Assembly: GCA_964445765.1 (NCBI GenBank)
Contig: CAYULD010000003.1
Location: 248,001 to 312,000, forward strand
Length of the DNA: 64,000 nucleotides
From: JANPLD01 sp964445765
GTDB taxonomy: Bacteria > Pseudomonadota > Alphaproteobacteria > Rickettsiales > UBA8987
Direction: 5' to 3'
This document shows positions 43,502 through 51,910 of this stretch, in pieces. The notes under the pieces were generated by a model. The model was not told the origin of the DNA and searched no databases. It saw nothing but the letters and a program-made list of their open reading frames with translations. How positions within the stretch are numbered: position 1 is the stretch's first letter; each line of letters opens with the position of its first letter. Made by a program: the position numbers and the translations under genes.

Positions 43502-44320
43502 ATGCTAGAAGTTAAGCTTTTTAAATTTCTTAACAATAAGACACTTGAAATAAAGGAAGATTTTTCGGGTTCAGAAAAAGCCGTTCAAAAATTGTTTGAA
43601 AGCAATTTGGAAAGTTTGCTCAATATATATTTTCTTGAAACAGAATTCAGCACTGGTTATTCACATGGTGGAAGGATAGACACTTTGGGTTTAGATTCCA
43701 ATAATTGTCCTGTAATTATTGAATATAAAAAACATTCAGATGCAAATGTTATAACACAAGGTTTATATTATCTTGATTGGCTTTTTGATCATAAATCAGA
43801 TTTTAGAGATTTGGTAAAAAATAAACTTGGAGAAGAAAAAGCTAATTGCATAAATTTTGCAGGAGCAAGGCTTATATGTATTTCAAGAGAGTTTAATAAA
43901 TTTGATTTTTCTGCCATTCAACATATCAACAAAAATATTGATTTAATTAAGTATAGAAAATTTGAGGATAATGTTTTTTACATTGAAACCATTGACCCTA
44001 AAAATATAATTAGAAAGCCAATTAAGGTTGGCCGAAATAGTGAAAAAAGTAACAAAATCAGCATTAAAGAAACTGAGTTTGAGCAGCATGAAAAAAGTAA
44101 ATTTGAGAAGAAGGTAGAAAAACTGTATAATTGGTTTGAAAAGCAAGGGGGCTTGGTTGATAAAACTAGACTAGCAACACATTGTAAGCTATTTGATAAC
44201 AGAAAAGAAAGAGAGGATGCTATCAAAGAACTTTGCGACCAAGACAAGATAGAAATCATAATTTTACAAGGCATGGGGCAGAAAAAAACCGCCTATAAAA
44301 TAAAAAGAACAATTTTATAG
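43502..44320 (+). CDS. NucS-like (DUF91/DUF5655-type) PD-(D/E)xK nuclease family protein
   Basis: A 272-residue protein. FSTGYSHGGRIDTLGLD followed by PVIIEYKKHSDANVITQGLYYLDWL gives the Asp...Glu-x-Lys nuclease core seen in EndoMS/NucS-related proteins. The C-terminal part (about 195-272, KLYNWFEKQGGLVDKTRL...KTAYKIKR) looks like a winged helix. It stands alone with 215 bp upstream and no recognised partner, so a solitary restriction or DNA-repair role is possible. Residue choice and neighbourhood vary widely in this family. Confidence 0.7.
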   Translation: MLEVKLFKFLNNKTLEIKEDFSGSEKAVQKLFESNLESLLNIYFLETEFSTGYSHGGRIDTLGLDSNNCPVIIEYKKHSDANVITQGLYYLDWLFDHKSDFRDLVKNKLGEEKANCINFAGARLICISREFNKFDFSAIQHINKNIDLIKYRKFEDNVFYIETIDPKNIIRKPIKVGRNSEKSNKISIKETEFEQHEKSKFEKKVEKLYNWFEKQGGLVDKTRLATHCKLFDNRKEREDAIKELCDQDKIEIIILQGMGQKKTAYKIKRTIL

Positions 44321-44425
44321 TTTTTAAATACTTGGAAAGATATAAAATGCTTAAGCTATTTCGTTTGCTTTAACTGATTTTTTTTAGATTGTTTCTATAC
44401 TTTTATAAGCTTAATTACAAAAAAA

Positions 44426-45427
44426 CTACTTCTTTCTATAAAGGGTTTTTTTGGTTGCTTTTATTATGTCTGCAATTTGTGGGAGGGCTAGCTTTTCAAG
44501 GTTTGCCGCATAGGGTAGGGGAACATCAACGCCACAAACCCTTTCAACTGGTGCATCAAGATAATCAAAGGCTTCTTCCATAATGGTTGCAGAAATTTCA
44601 CTAGCAACGCCTGCAAATGGCCAGCCTTCCTCAACGGAAACTAAGCGAGAAGTTTTCTTAACTGAATTTATTATCGTCTCTTTATCTAGCGGGCGGATTG
44701 TTCTTAAATCAATAACCTCCGCAGAAATTCCCTCTTTTGCGAGTTCTTCAGCGGCAGCAAGTGCATTATCAACTTGCAGAGAAAACGCAGTGATTGTAAC
44801 ATCTGTGCCTTTGCGAATAATAGCGGCTTTGCCAATTTCTACTAAATAATCACCTGAGCTATATTTTTCATCTTCTGGAATATCATATTGTTTTCCATAA
44901 GAAATTTCATTCTCAAGGAAAATTACCGGGTTTGGATTTCTAATAGCGGCTTTTAGCAAACCCTTTGCTGAGGCGGAATCCCAAGGGGCAATAACAATAA
45001 GCCCCGGGCAATGTGCATACCAAGAAGCATAACATTGGCTATGTTGCGCACCAACACGAGCTGCCGCACCATTTGGCCCACGAAATACAATCGGGCATTT
45101 AACTTGGCCACCACTCATATAATTTGTTTTAGCAGCTGAGTTAATAATTTGATCAATCGCCTGCATTCCAAAATTCCAAGTCATAAACTCAACAATCGGC
45201 TTAAGCCCAGCCATTGAAGCGCCAACGCCAATTCCAGCGAAGCCGTGCTCAGTGATAGGGGTATCAATAACACGCTTTTCACCAAATTCTTGCAATAAAC
45301 CTTCTGTAACCTTGTAAGCACCTTGATATTCAGCAACTTCCTCGCCCATAACAAAAACATCTTTATCAAGCCTCATTTCTTCGGCCATTGCATCTCTTAA
45401 AGCTACTCTAACGGTTTGTTTTGGCAT
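44426..45427 (-). CDS. pdhB: pyruvate dehydrogenase E1 beta subunit
   Basis: Transketolase-like beta chain of pyruvate dehydrogenase (333 residues) that, with the alpha chain, decarboxylates pyruvate with thiamine diphosphate. Segments MGEEVAEYQGAYKVTEGLL (with the TPP-activating Glu), DTPITEHGFAGIGVGASMAGLKPIVEFMTW, RGPNGAAARVGAQHSQCYASWY and EEGWPFAGVASE are diagnostic. pdhA, normally directly upstream, is not here: an acyltransferase gene precedes it. The short form lacks the N-terminal lipoyl domain found in some alphaproteobacterial E1 beta chains. Confidence 0.94.
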   Translation of the reverse strand: MPKQTVRVALRDAMAEEMRLDKDVFVMGEEVAEYQGAYKVTEGLLQEFGEKRVIDTPITEHGFAGIGVGASMAGLKPIVEFMTWNFGMQAIDQIINSAAKTNYMSGGQVKCPIVFRGPNGAAARVGAQHSQCYASWYAHCPGLIVIAPWDSASAKGLLKAAIRNPNPVIFLENEISYGKQYDIPEDEKYSSGDYLVEIGKAAIIRKGTDVTITAFSLQVDNALAAAEELAKEGISAEVIDLRTIRPLDKETIINSVKKTSRLVSVEEGWPFAGVASEISATIMEEAFDYLDAPVERVCGVDVPLPYAANLEKLALPQIADIIKATKKTLYRKK

Positions 45428-45497
45428 AATTATATTTTTTGAATTATTTTTTAGAATTATTTATAATATTTAACTGAAAAATGAAAGATAAAATAAT

Positions 45498-46283
45498 TTA
45501 AGAAGAAAAGCCTTGATTAATTACATTTTCGCAATGCTTGCTAAGTTCTTTTCTGCAACCAAAATCAGAAAATTTAACGCCTTGATGATAAATCAACTTA
45601 ACTTCTGCACCTTTAACACCAAGTAAATTCCAGAAATGAGGTAAAAATTTCATATCACCATACCAAGCAATTTTATCAAGATTTTCAGAATTTGCAGGCA
45701 TTCCATCAATTTTAGTATAAACTATTGAAATTGGCTGAACACAAATATTTTTATCATCACCAGCATTATTATTTTCAGAGTTTAAGTTTGGCTCTGCAAC
45801 ACTAAAAAGTGATGACTTAAAGGGTAAAACCTTTGTGCCATCATTGGTTGTGCCTTCAGGAAATAGAACAATGCTATCACCTGATTTTATAAGGCTTTGA
45901 ATGGTTTCCTTTTGCTCTAAAGCACGCAAAGAATCTCTTTGAATGTAAACTGGAAGCGACAAATTAACTAAAAAATTTATTATTGGCCATTTTGATACTT
46001 CAATTTTAGGAGTATATCTGGCAGAAATTTTTGAGCCTAAAACCATTATATCAAGGTAAGAAGTATGGTTGGAAACATATAAAACTGCATCATCTGGAAG
46101 GTTTTCAAAGCCTTCCTCCTTAACTTTTACATTAAATATTTTAAGAATTGCTGAGAAATAAAATTTGAGAAATTTTTCGTGTTTTTCAATAGAAAATCTA
46201 TAAGTAAAAATCGCAAAAAACAGGCAGGATATTGTAAAAAAGACGAATAAAGAAAATTTTATAAAAGCCCTAAAATTACTCAT
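45498..46283 (-). CDS. olsA: PlsC-family O-acyltransferase, probable OlsA
   Basis: 1-acyl-glycerol-phosphate acyltransferase family protein (261 residues) with an N-terminal membrane helix (about 6-28). Motif I is NHTSYLD and motif III FPEGTTNDGTKVLPFKSSLF. It begins 2 bp after the OlsB-like gene. In Rhizobium and Rhodobacter, olsB-olsA make ornithine lipid: OlsA adds the second acyl chain to lyso-ornithine lipid. A general PlsC role is the alternative. Confidence 0.82.
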   Translation of the reverse strand: MSNFRAFIKFSLFVFFTISCLFFAIFTYRFSIEKHEKFLKFYFSAILKIFNVKVKEEGFENLPDDAVLYVSNHTSYLDIMVLGSKISARYTPKIEVSKWPIINFLVNLSLPVYIQRDSLRALEQKETIQSLIKSGDSIVLFPEGTTNDGTKVLPFKSSLFSVAEPNLNSENNNAGDDKNICVQPISIVYTKIDGMPANSENLDKIAWYGDMKFLPHFWNLLGVKGAEVKLIYHQGVKFSDFGCRKELSKHCENVINQGFSS

Positions 46284-46285
46284 AA

Positions 46286-47098
46286 TTATTTAACAAAATG
46301 TTCTGAATATCTTTTTACAATTTTTTGAGTATCCATAATAGTGCAAACATCAGTGGTTTCACAAATATTATCAATAACTGCACCTTCGCCAATCATACAG
46401 CCAGTGCGAATATAACCTTTAATTAATGATGGTAAGTTTGATAGAGCCTTTTTCTTGTCAATATTTTCAAGTGGCAGAATATCAATATTTGCCCTAAATT
46501 TAGGCAGGGCAACTGGGCAGATTTCCTCAGGTGCTTTGTGATAATGCATTAAATATGAGATTGATTCCTGATGAGATTTTGCATCAACGCCAATAAAACT
46601 TGCACAACCAAAGAGGTAATTAATTTTATGAAATGCAATAAAAGCACCAATTCCACGCCATAAAAGCTGAATTGCTTTACCATCACGATATTTTGGGTGA
46701 ATGCAAGATCTGCCAAGCTCAAGCAAGTTATATTTTGAGTTTTTTAGTTTTGAAATATCAAATTCTCCCTCAGTATAAAATTTGGAGGGGGTTTTTGTTT
46801 CGTTTCTTCTAAGCAACCTATAAGTGCCAACAACTTTTGGGTTTGCGGGGTTTTCATCATCAATTACAAGAAGATGCTCACATTCTTTATCAAATTCATC
46901 TTCATCAATTTTACCAGAAGGGGTGGTGATATTTTTCGGCTCTTCAAAAAAGACAAATTGCCTTAATTCTTGAGATTTTCTGAGTTCTTCTTGTGTTTCT
47001 GCAAGTTTGAGGTGAAGAAAGCCCATTCTGCAATCAGATAAATCAGGAAAAACCGATGTATTAAGAGGCATTTTTTGCAAATTAGTTTTAATTCGCAT
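46286..47098 (-). CDS. olsB: L-ornithine N-alpha-acyltransferase OlsB-like
   Basis: GNAT-fold N-acyltransferase (270 residues) that moves a 3-hydroxyacyl chain from acyl-ACP to ornithine. OlsB hallmarks: LLELGRSCIHPKYRDGKAIQLLWRGI, FGCASFIGVDAKSH, and the C-terminal LPSLIKGYIRTGCMIGEGAVID...TTDVCTIM. Upstream partner of olsA. Ornithine lipids are phosphorus-free membrane lipids often made when phosphate is scarce. Confidence 0.87.
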   Translation of the reverse strand: MRIKTNLQKMPLNTSVFPDLSDCRMGFLHLKLAETQEELRKSQELRQFVFFEEPKNITTPSGKIDEDEFDKECEHLLVIDDENPANPKVVGTYRLLRRNETKTPSKFYTEGEFDISKLKNSKYNLLELGRSCIHPKYRDGKAIQLLWRGIGAFIAFHKINYLFGCASFIGVDAKSHQESISYLMHYHKAPEEICPVALPKFRANIDILPLENIDKKKALSNLPSLIKGYIRTGCMIGEGAVIDNICETTDVCTIMDTQKIVKRYSEHFVK

Positions 47099-47204
47099 TA
47101 AATTATTTTCACGCTTAAATCAACTAATGATTTTATTGAACAATTATCTAAACTAAATTATTGACAAAGGCAGTGATAATAAACTATTGAGGAGATGTTT
47201 TTAT

Positions 47205-47279
47205 GGCTCGGTAGCTCAGTGGTAGAGCAGGAGGATCATAATCTCTTGGTCGGGGGTTCAAATCCCTCCCGAGTCACCA
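47205..47279 (+). tRNA. tRNA with CAT anticodon (Met elongator or Ile2)
   Basis: Acceptor GGCTCGG pairs with CCGAGTC (one G-U pair), the D arm is GCTCAGTGGTAGAGC, the T arm GGGGTTCAAATCCC, and CCA is encoded. The anticodon loop is ATCATAA, anticodon CAT. It is not the initiator because it has a paired first base and no three-G:C anticodon stem. The anticodon stem GGAGG/TCTCT has two G-U pairs. Elongator Met is the more likely identity; lysidine-modified Ile2 cannot be excluded by eye. Confidence 0.85.
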
Positions 47280-47284
47280 TAAAT

Positions 47285-47761
47285 TTAGGCTTTGTAGCTA
47301 ACTTTTAATATTTCATATTTTCTTTTACCACCGGGGGTTTGAACGGTAACTATATCGCCCTCTTCTTTGCCAATTAAAGCGTGTGCTATTGGCGATGTAA
47401 CTGAAATTTTATGGTTTTCAATATCCGCTTCATATTCACTAACAATTTGATATTTTTTCTTTTCTTCTGTTTCATCATCAATCATTTCAACAGTTGCACC
47501 AAAAACAATTCTTTCACCTGAAAGTTTAGATACATCAATAATTTCTGCATTTGCAATAATATTTTCAAGCTCTTGAATTCTGCCCTCAATAAAACTTTGC
47601 TTTTCTTTTGCAGCGTGATATTCGGCGTTTTCTTTCAAATCCCCGTGGGATCTAGCCTCAGCAATAGCTTCTATAATAGCTGGCCTATCTTCAAACTTCA
47701 TTTTTTTATGCTCAAATTCAAGCTTTTCATAGCCTTGTTTGGTAATTGCAATTTTAGACAT
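47285..47761 (-). CDS. greA: transcription elongation factor GreA
   Basis: A 158-residue Gre factor that stimulates transcript cleavage in backtracked RNA polymerase. The N-terminal coiled coil includes RPAIIEAIAEARSHGDLKENAEYHAAKEKQ, with the acidic D/E tip residues. The C-terminal FKBP-like domain includes GATVEMIDDETEEKKKYQIV and SPIAHALIGKEEGDIVTVQTPGG. Divergent from engB (76 bp). It ends five bases after the tRNA and converges on it. Confidence 0.95.
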   Translation of the reverse strand: MSKIAITKQGYEKLEFEHKKMKFEDRPAIIEAIAEARSHGDLKENAEYHAAKEKQSFIEGRIQELENIIANAEIIDVSKLSGERIVFGATVEMIDDETEEKKKYQIVSEYEADIENHKISVTSPIAHALIGKEEGDIVTVQTPGGKRKYEILKVSYKA

Positions 47762-47837
47762 AACAAATTTATTTTTTGTGTATTATAATTAGGCAAGTTA
47801 GTTTATATATTTGAATTCTTATTACAACTAATTTTTA

Positions 47838-48449
47838 ATGAAAAATATAAATCGTAAAATCAGAAATTGGAGCAATTGTGAGTTTAAAATTGGTGCAAAT
47901 TCTATTGAGGCTATTCCACCAACTAGCCTAAATGAGGTTGCTTTTGCTGGCAGATCAAATGTTGGTAAATCATCATTAATTAATTCACTTACAGGCAGAA
48001 ATTCATTAACGAGAGTTTCAAAAACCCCCGGTTGCACTAAACAATTAAATTTTTTTCTGCTAGAAGAAAAAATTTATTTAGTTGATATGCCCGGTTATGG
48101 TTTTGCTCAAATTAGCAAAAAAGAACAGCTTAATTGGGGCAAACTTATTAAAGATTATTTATGCGGAAGGCCTTATTTGAAAAGGGTTTATATTCTAATT
48201 GATTCTAGAGTTGGCTTTAAGCCTGTTGATGAAGAAATTATGAAATTGTTAGATACTAGTGCAGTGAGTTACCAAGTTGTTTTTACTAAAGCTGATAAAA
48301 CTTCTGATAAAGAAACTGAAAAATTGCAAAAATCATTTGATGGAATTTATAAAAAGCACCCAGCGATGCACCCAGAATTTTTAATTACAAGCTCAGTTAA
48401 CAATGCAGGAATAGAAAAATTACAGGCTGAGATTGAGGCTTTTATTTAG
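47838..48449 (+). CDS. engB: ribosome-biogenesis GTPase EngB (YihA/YsxC)
   Basis: A 203-residue GTPase needed for large-subunit assembly. G1 AGRSNVGKSSLINSL, G2 TRVSKTPGCTKQLNFF, G3 VDMPGYGFA and G4 FTKADK are all present. Converges on lpxK with 8 bp overlap. Confidence 0.94.
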   Translation: MKNINRKIRNWSNCEFKIGANSIEAIPPTSLNEVAFAGRSNVGKSSLINSLTGRNSLTRVSKTPGCTKQLNFFLLEEKIYLVDMPGYGFAQISKKEQLNWGKLIKDYLCGRPYLKRVYILIDSRVGFKPVDEEIMKLLDTSAVSYQVVFTKADKTSDKETEKLQKSFDGIYKKHPAMHPEFLITSSVNNAGIEKLQAEIEAFI

Positions 48450-49461
48450 TAAAATCTAAGAGTTTTGAAAGTAAATTTTGGGAAGAAATATTAATTCTGA
48501 TTTTTACATATTCAGTAATATTTTTCATTTCATTTGAGAGTTTTATATAATCTTTTTCAGTTGTTATAAGGTTAGATTTTTCATTATCAGCGGTGGTTTT
48601 AAGATGATTAAAATCATCTTGAAAATATTTGTGATGATCCGGAAATATAACTTTATTAACCACTGCAAGCCCCAAATTTTCAAGCGTATTAAAAAATTTT
48701 TCAGGGTTACCAATACCAGCAAAAGCGGTGTAAGCTAAATCTTTATTATGCTCGGAAATAACTTCTAGTTTTGCATTGTGAAAAGTAAATTTTTTGCCAG
48801 CTCGTTTTTCAATTCTATTTTGAAGTGAATTATTTTCATTACCAATTATAAGAATTTCATTTATATTTTTTAGGGAAAAATCAAGCCTATCTCTAAGTGG
48901 GCCAGCGGGTAAAACCATACTATTACCCAAACCATAATTGCTATCAAAAACACAAATTGAAAAATCTTTTATAATTCTATCATCATGTAAGCCATCATCA
49001 AGAATTAGTATTTCATAACCTAATGATTCCGCATATTCGCAAGCCTTTAAGCGGTTTTTGCACATTATACAATCACTATTTAGTGAAAGCAGATAGGCTT
49101 CATCACCCACATCACTTGGCTTGTGATTTTTATTATCCACAAGCACAGCATCATATAATTTGCTTTTATAACCAGTATTTATGAAGGCAATTTTTTTGTT
49201 CGGATTATTTAATTTTAGAAAATTATAAATCGCAATTGCGGTTGGCGTTTTGCCAGTTCCACCAGCAAGAACATTTCCAACGCAGATAATTTTTGCATTA
49301 AATTTTTTAGGGTTTTTACATTTTGGAATAAGCCTTTTAGCAATAAAATATATTAGAGAAAATGGCAGAACTAATTGTGCAATATCGTTATTTTCCTTCC
49401 AAAAACTAGGGGTTTTAGAAGGCAATATATTTTCGGAAATAAATTTAAGAATTTTACTCAT
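48442..49461 (-). CDS. lpxK: tetraacyldisaccharide 4'-kinase LpxK
   Basis: Inner-membrane kinase adding the 4'-phosphate to lipid A (339 residues). The P-loop region is VGNVLAGGTGKTPTAIAI, and LILDDGLHDDRIIKDFSICVFD carries the family DDG(x)QH-like motif with Leu for Gln. A hydrophobic N-terminal segment is present. It overlaps the kdtA stop by 4 bp, so the two are translationally coupled in the DUF374-kdtA-lpxK operon. Confidence 0.92.
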   Translation of the reverse strand: MSKILKFISENILPSKTPSFWKENNDIAQLVLPFSLIYFIAKRLIPKCKNPKKFNAKIICVGNVLAGGTGKTPTAIAIYNFLKLNNPNKKIAFINTGYKSKLYDAVLVDNKNHKPSDVGDEAYLLSLNSDCIMCKNRLKACEYAESLGYEILILDDGLHDDRIIKDFSICVFDSNYGLGNSMVLPAGPLRDRLDFSLKNINEILIIGNENNSLQNRIEKRAGKKFTFHNAKLEVISEHNKDLAYTAFAGIGNPEKFFNTLENLGLAVVNKVIFPDHHKYFQDDFNHLKTTADNEKSNLITTEKDYIKLSNEMKNITEYVKIRINISSQNLLSKLLDFTK

Positions 49462-50720
49462 TTTTTTATAAAAACTTCTATCTGATTGAGGTAATTTTCT
49501 AAAATTCCCTTTTTGCTTTCTACATATTCAAAGGCTGAGTTTGCCAGCTTTTTTTGGAGTGAAATATCGGATAAAAGATTTTTTACATTTTGAAAAATCC
49601 CATCACTATCTTTGATAATTTTTACTGCATTATTAACTTTCATTTCAGAATAAACTTCTTGAAAATTAAAATAGTTTTTTCCAGATAAAATTGCACATTT
49701 TAAGCGGGCGGCTTCAAGAGGGTTTTGCCCACCATTATTAACCAATGAGCCACCCATAAAAACAATATTGGCTATACGATAAAATAGACCGGCCTCCCCA
49801 ATAGTATCGGCGATATAAAAATTTGTTTGCGGTAAAATTTTTTGTTTTTTGCTTCTTACTGAAAATTGAAAATTATTATTCTTTAATAGGGTTTCAATTT
49901 CTTTTAATCTTTTTGGGTGTCTTGGCATTATGATAGTTAGAATATCTGGAAATATTTCAGCTAATTTTTTGTGAGCTTCAATAATAATTTCTTCCTCACC
50001 GCTATGAGTGCTTGCAGATAGCCATATATTTCTATTGCCAATTTGCAGAATTAGAGAGCCAAATTCATCAGGGTTACTTGGCAGGGTTGGGGCTTCATAT
50101 TTAAGGTTGCCAGCAATTATAACTTGTTTTGCACCAATATCAGAATATTTGAATTTATCTTCCTCAGTTTGAACTAAGCATAGAGAAAAATTTGATATTA
50201 TTTGCTCTGCAAATTCAAGATTATTTTTCCATTTTCTGAAAGATTCATCAGACATTCTGCCATTTATAAGCATTAAATTGCAGCCAGATTTTTTTGTTTC
50301 AATTATTAAGTTTGGCCATAATTCTGATTCCACCCAGATTGCAAGATTTGGTTGCCAGTGGCTTAAAAATTTTTGTACAGCATCATAAGTATCAACTGGA
50401 ATAAATTGGTGTATAACTTTTGAAGGCAATCTTGAAGCCATTAATTTTGATGAGGTTAGCGTGCCGGTTGTCATCAAAATATTAATATGAGGAAATTTTT
50501 TAGTTATTTCAGAAATTAAAGGTATCACCGAAACTGATTCCCCAACGCTTGCCGCGTGAAACCATATTAAAAAGCCATCTTTTCTATCAGCTGAGGGTTG
50601 CCCAAGCCTTTCATAAAATCTTTCACTATCTTCCTTGCCTTTAATTAGCCTATAATTGAGGTAAAGCCTAACAAGGAAGGCAAAATATTTCGTTATGAAT
50701 CTGTATAATTTTAATTTCAT
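49458..50720 (-). CDS. kdtA: Kdo transferase WaaA (KdtA)
   Basis: GT30 glycosyltransferase (420 residues) that attaches Kdo sugars to lipid IVA. IWFHAASVGESVSVIPLI, LMTTGTLTSSKL and the C-terminal FMGGSLVNNGGQNPLEAARLKCAILSG are diagnostic. An N-terminal membrane-anchor segment is visible. One-base overlap with the upstream DUF374 gene and a 4-bp overlap with lpxK. This shows the organism makes at least a Kdo-lipid A inner core. Confidence 0.94.
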   Translation of the reverse strand: MKLKLYRFITKYFAFLVRLYLNYRLIKGKEDSERFYERLGQPSADRKDGFLIWFHAASVGESVSVIPLISEITKKFPHINILMTTGTLTSSKLMASRLPSKVIHQFIPVDTYDAVQKFLSHWQPNLAIWVESELWPNLIIETKKSGCNLMLINGRMSDESFRKWKNNLEFAEQIISNFSLCLVQTEEDKFKYSDIGAKQVIIAGNLKYEAPTLPSNPDEFGSLILQIGNRNIWLSASTHSGEEEIIIEAHKKLAEIFPDILTIIMPRHPKRLKEIETLLKNNNFQFSVRSKKQKILPQTNFYIADTIGEAGLFYRIANIVFMGGSLVNNGGQNPLEAARLKCAILSGKNYFNFQEVYSEMKVNNAVKIIKDSDGIFQNVKNLLSDISLQKKLANSAFEYVESKKGILENYLNQIEVFIKK

Positions 50721-51412
50721 TATTTTTGATAAATTTTATCAGCTTCATCAGTAATTCTATTTAACTCATCTTCAATTCTTTTTGAAAAATCTATTTCATT
50801 TTTGAAAATATTTTCATCATAAACTATTTTTTCACCAAAAATAATGGTTATTTTTGAAAATGGTAATGGAAAAATAAAGCTATCCCAGCTTGAAAATTTT
50901 ATTGCAGAAGAGCAAGAAAAACTAACCGGAATTATTATTGCATCTGTGCGAGAAGCTAGGGCAAAAAAATTGCTTCTAACTTTTCTAGCGGGGCCTTTTG
51001 GGCCATCGGGGGTTATCGCAACATTTTCGCCTGATTTTAAGGCTTTTAGGGTTGCTTTTAATACTGAAGAGCCACCCCTATTTTTTGCGGTTTTATCTTC
51101 GCTAGGTAAGCGATTGGTTGAGCCCCTAATTGCACCAAAGCCAAATTTTGCAATAGTTCTTGCAATAATTTCACCATCATTATGGCGAGAAATAATAGCT
51201 GAAAAATTTTTCTTTTTCTTACTTAAAAAAGCTATTGGATAAATTCTGCCGTGCCAAAAACAAATTATAAGAGGTTTATTAGTCTCTAGAGCGAATTGGA
51301 GTATTTCTTTATTAATATAATTTTTTTTAGAGGTGTTGAAAGAAAGCCAAGCTAAAAAAGCTATTATGCAAGCTATAATTTCAAAAACGCAAATTCTAAA
51401 AAAATTTTTCAT
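50720..51412 (-). CDS. DUF374 lysophospholipid acyltransferase-like protein
   Basis: A 230-residue membrane-anchored protein of the DUF374 group within the PlsC/LPLAT superfamily. FWHGRIYPIAF, ISRHNDGEIIARTIAKFGFGAIRGSTNR and ITPDGPKGPARKVRSN are the family motifs (HxxxxD replaced by RHNDGE, and the TPDGPKGP box). The family regularly accompanies kdtA in alphaproteobacteria and probably acylates or modifies lipid A, but this is unproven. First gene of the lipid A operon. Confidence 0.85.
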   Translation of the reverse strand: MKNFFRICVFEIIACIIAFLAWLSFNTSKKNYINKEILQFALETNKPLIICFWHGRIYPIAFLSKKKKNFSAIISRHNDGEIIARTIAKFGFGAIRGSTNRLPSEDKTAKNRGGSSVLKATLKALKSGENVAITPDGPKGPARKVRSNFFALASRTDAIIIPVSFSCSSAIKFSSWDSFIFPLPFSKITIIFGEKIVYDENIFKNEIDFSKRIEDELNRITDEADKIYQK

Positions 51413-51430
51413 TTAATTAAATATAAATCC

Positions 51431-51467
51431 TAAAATTCCCTTTCCCTTAACAAAGGGCGAGGGGTAA
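51431..51467. repeat. short relative of the MITE inner palindrome
   Basis: TTCCCTTTCCCTTAACAAAG followed by GGCGAGGGG resembles one internal hairpin of the elements at 23043-23360 and 56854-57058. No terminal inverted repeats flank it, so it is a fragment. It lies between rnpB and the DUF374 gene. Confidence 0.5.
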
Positions 51468-51478
51468 ATTTATAGAGC

Positions 51479-51865
51479 AGGATAATCTATAAGCCGAGTT
51501 CTGTTTGGGCATTAAACCCTCTGCAACCATTCATCTGGAGGTAAAATCACTTTTACCCTCTAGCAACTTACCCGAATATTAGTGAGTTTCCTCAAAATTT
51601 CAGAAAATAATTTAGCCTGCAAGCAAGCTCTAATATCCCTACTTAGTTTTGCTTCTGGTGAGGTTTTGCGTGCCTTGTTTGTTGGCAAACAAGCGGTAGG
51701 CTCTTACCCTGCCTTTTCACCCTTACCTTAAATTTCTTCAAGGCGGTTTGTTTTCTGTGCCACTTTCTCTAGGGTTACCCCTGCTAGTTATTACCTAGCA
51801 CCATTTTCTGTGAAGCTCGGACTTTCCTCTCAAGGCAAAACCTCAAGCGATTGCACGATTATCCT
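51479..51865 (-). ncRNA. rnpB: RNase P RNA
   Basis: Catalytic RNA for tRNA 5'-end maturation, read from 51865 down to 51479. The ends pair as AGGATAATC and GATTATCCT (helix P1). Universally conserved pieces are visible on the minus strand: GAGGAAAGTCCGAGCTTCAC near the 5' end (CR-I) and CCAAACAGAACTCGGCTTAT near the 3' end (CR-V). About 387 nt, a normal type A length. Confidence 0.93.
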
Positions 51866-51910
51866 ATAATTTTAGTTAAACAATCAAAGATTTTTTTCAA
51901 GATAAAATTA

